The translations under genes were made by a program, and so were the position numbers. Below the pieces are notes generated by a model, which saw nothing but the letters and a program-made list of their open reading frames with translations, was not told the DNA's origin and did no database searches. A stretch of DNA of 54,330 nt, taken from the NCBI GenBank assembly GCA_017549805.1, contig JAFYNJ010000030.1:1-54330 (forward strand). Reading direction: 5' to 3'. Position 1 is the stretch's first letter; each line of letters starts with the position of its first letter. This document shows, one piece after another, positions 53,860 to 54,330 of the stretch. The DNA comes from Bacteroidales bacterium. GTDB lineage: Bacteria; Bacteroidota; Bacteroidia; Bacteroidales; F082.

Positions 53860-54330
53860 GAAAAATCTTATCCATATTTTTAGTTGTCCTCCCGTTACTG
53901 TCGGTGGCGCAATTCGCGCCACCGGCGGGGCAGGAGGGAACCACCGCCATGCATGCTGACTCGTCGGCTTTCGTGGGCTGGGCGACAGGGTGTGTGGTGG
54001 AACCGGGCCCGATGAACATCACCAACCCCAGCGCGGGTGTGGCGGGCGCCGGTTGGCCTGCTGAAAATGCCCTGGGTGCTCCTGAAGGAACCTATGGTGT
54101 AACCTGTCTGGGCGATGGCGGTAGGGCTACTTTGACCTTCCGCTCACCCATTTGTAATGGACCGGGACCCGATTTTGCCGTGTTTGAGAATGGATTCGCC
54201 AATGCCCAGTACCCCAATATGTTTTTCCTTGAGTTGGCCTTTGTTGAGGTAAGTTCCGATGGACGTAACTACTTTCGTTTTCCCGCTTATTTCAATGCGC
54301 CCCAAGAGCCGCAATTAGGTGGTATGGCAT
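53856..54330 (+). CDS. Secreted protein of the B12-riboswitch operon, 3' end beyond window
   Basis: The gene starts at ATG 53856, overlapping the previous stop (ATGA), and is open to the window end (158 codons). Signal peptide 1-18 ends SVAQF. The mature part has FVGWATGCVVEPGPMN, LGDGGRATLTF, GPGPDFAVFENGF and FFLELAFVEVSSDGRNYFRF. The pattern recurs in secreted Bacteroidetes proteins that, as I recall, often lie near cobalamin uptake genes. I do not know its biochemical role. A perfect 9-bp hairpin (53902-53910 with 53916-53924) lies in its early coding sequence. Confidence 0.78.
   Translation, partial: MRKILSIFLVVLPLLSVAQFAPPAGQEGTTAMHADSSAFVGWATGCVVEPGPMNITNPSAGVAGAGWPAENALGAPEGTYGVTCLGDGGRATLTFRSPICNGPGPDFAVFENGFANAQYPNMFFLELAFVEVSSDGRNYFRFPAYFNAPQEPQLGGMA

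Overview
The window looks like chromosomal DNA of an uncultured gut- or rumen-type Bacteroidales bacterium. Many secreted proteins end in a type IX secretion (T9SS) sorting domain with a YPNPS-like start. Promoters carry the Bacteroidetes -7 box TAnnTTTGC, often directly against the start codon. The protein families (GH97, C10 and S8 peptidases, GWxTD, FtsX-permease clusters, SusB-type enzymes) also fit that order. No rRNA, CRISPR array, transposase or integrase was found.

Layout. 1-15174 is an envelope-stress or efflux-type locus. It holds four large FtsX/MacB-like permeases (the first cut by the window edge), a head-GIN adhesin (DUF2807), and a sigma54-type response regulator with a short histidine kinase. 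Two duplicated control regions (2882-2990 and 7316-7423) each carry two 17-bp palindromes and a sigma54-like promoter in the same geometry. Small accessory genes interrupt the locus: hicBA, an odd tRNA, a Cys-rich ORF and a DUF3800 gene. 15175-19396 holds a T9SS cargo protein, an AI-2E-type membrane protein and a HydE/acyl-ACP thioesterase fusion. A structured RNA resembling 6S RNA (about 19527-19700) follows. Next come a CFI-box protein, a DUF2442/DUF4160 pair resembling a toxin-antitoxin module, and etfB-etfA-acyl-CoA dehydrogenase.

25320-34583 mixes a DUF2007 protein, a metal permease with a heavy-metal domain, a metallo-beta-lactamase-fold lipoprotein, a GH97 glycosidase, an M64 peptidase and a GNAT enzyme. 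It also holds two members of an unrecognised lipoprotein family, one with the domain duplicated. 34700-42410 is an extracellular protease cluster: C10 peptidase on +; an Omp28-like protein and two S8 peptidases on -; all T9SS cargo. A divergent ECF sigma/anti-sigma/lipoprotein trio follows. After a radical SAM gene, a 130-bp multi-hairpin element and two tRNA-Ser genes come a membrane-tethered TPR regulator, a GWxTD protein, an LpxL-like acyltransferase, a family 2 glycosyltransferase, aroQ and a ferredoxin-containing aldo/keto reductase. The window ends with a cobalamin riboswitch in front of two secreted proteins. The first has a duplicated domain whose layout faintly recalls the cobalamin-binding beta domain of transcobalamin-like proteins.

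The features most worth following up are the B12-riboswitch secreted proteins, the sigma54 operator pairs, the HydE-thioesterase fusion, the short polypurine repeats inserted in frame into coding genes, and the duplicated lipoprotein family. All calls come from reading the sequence and from knowledge of the families; no database search was run.
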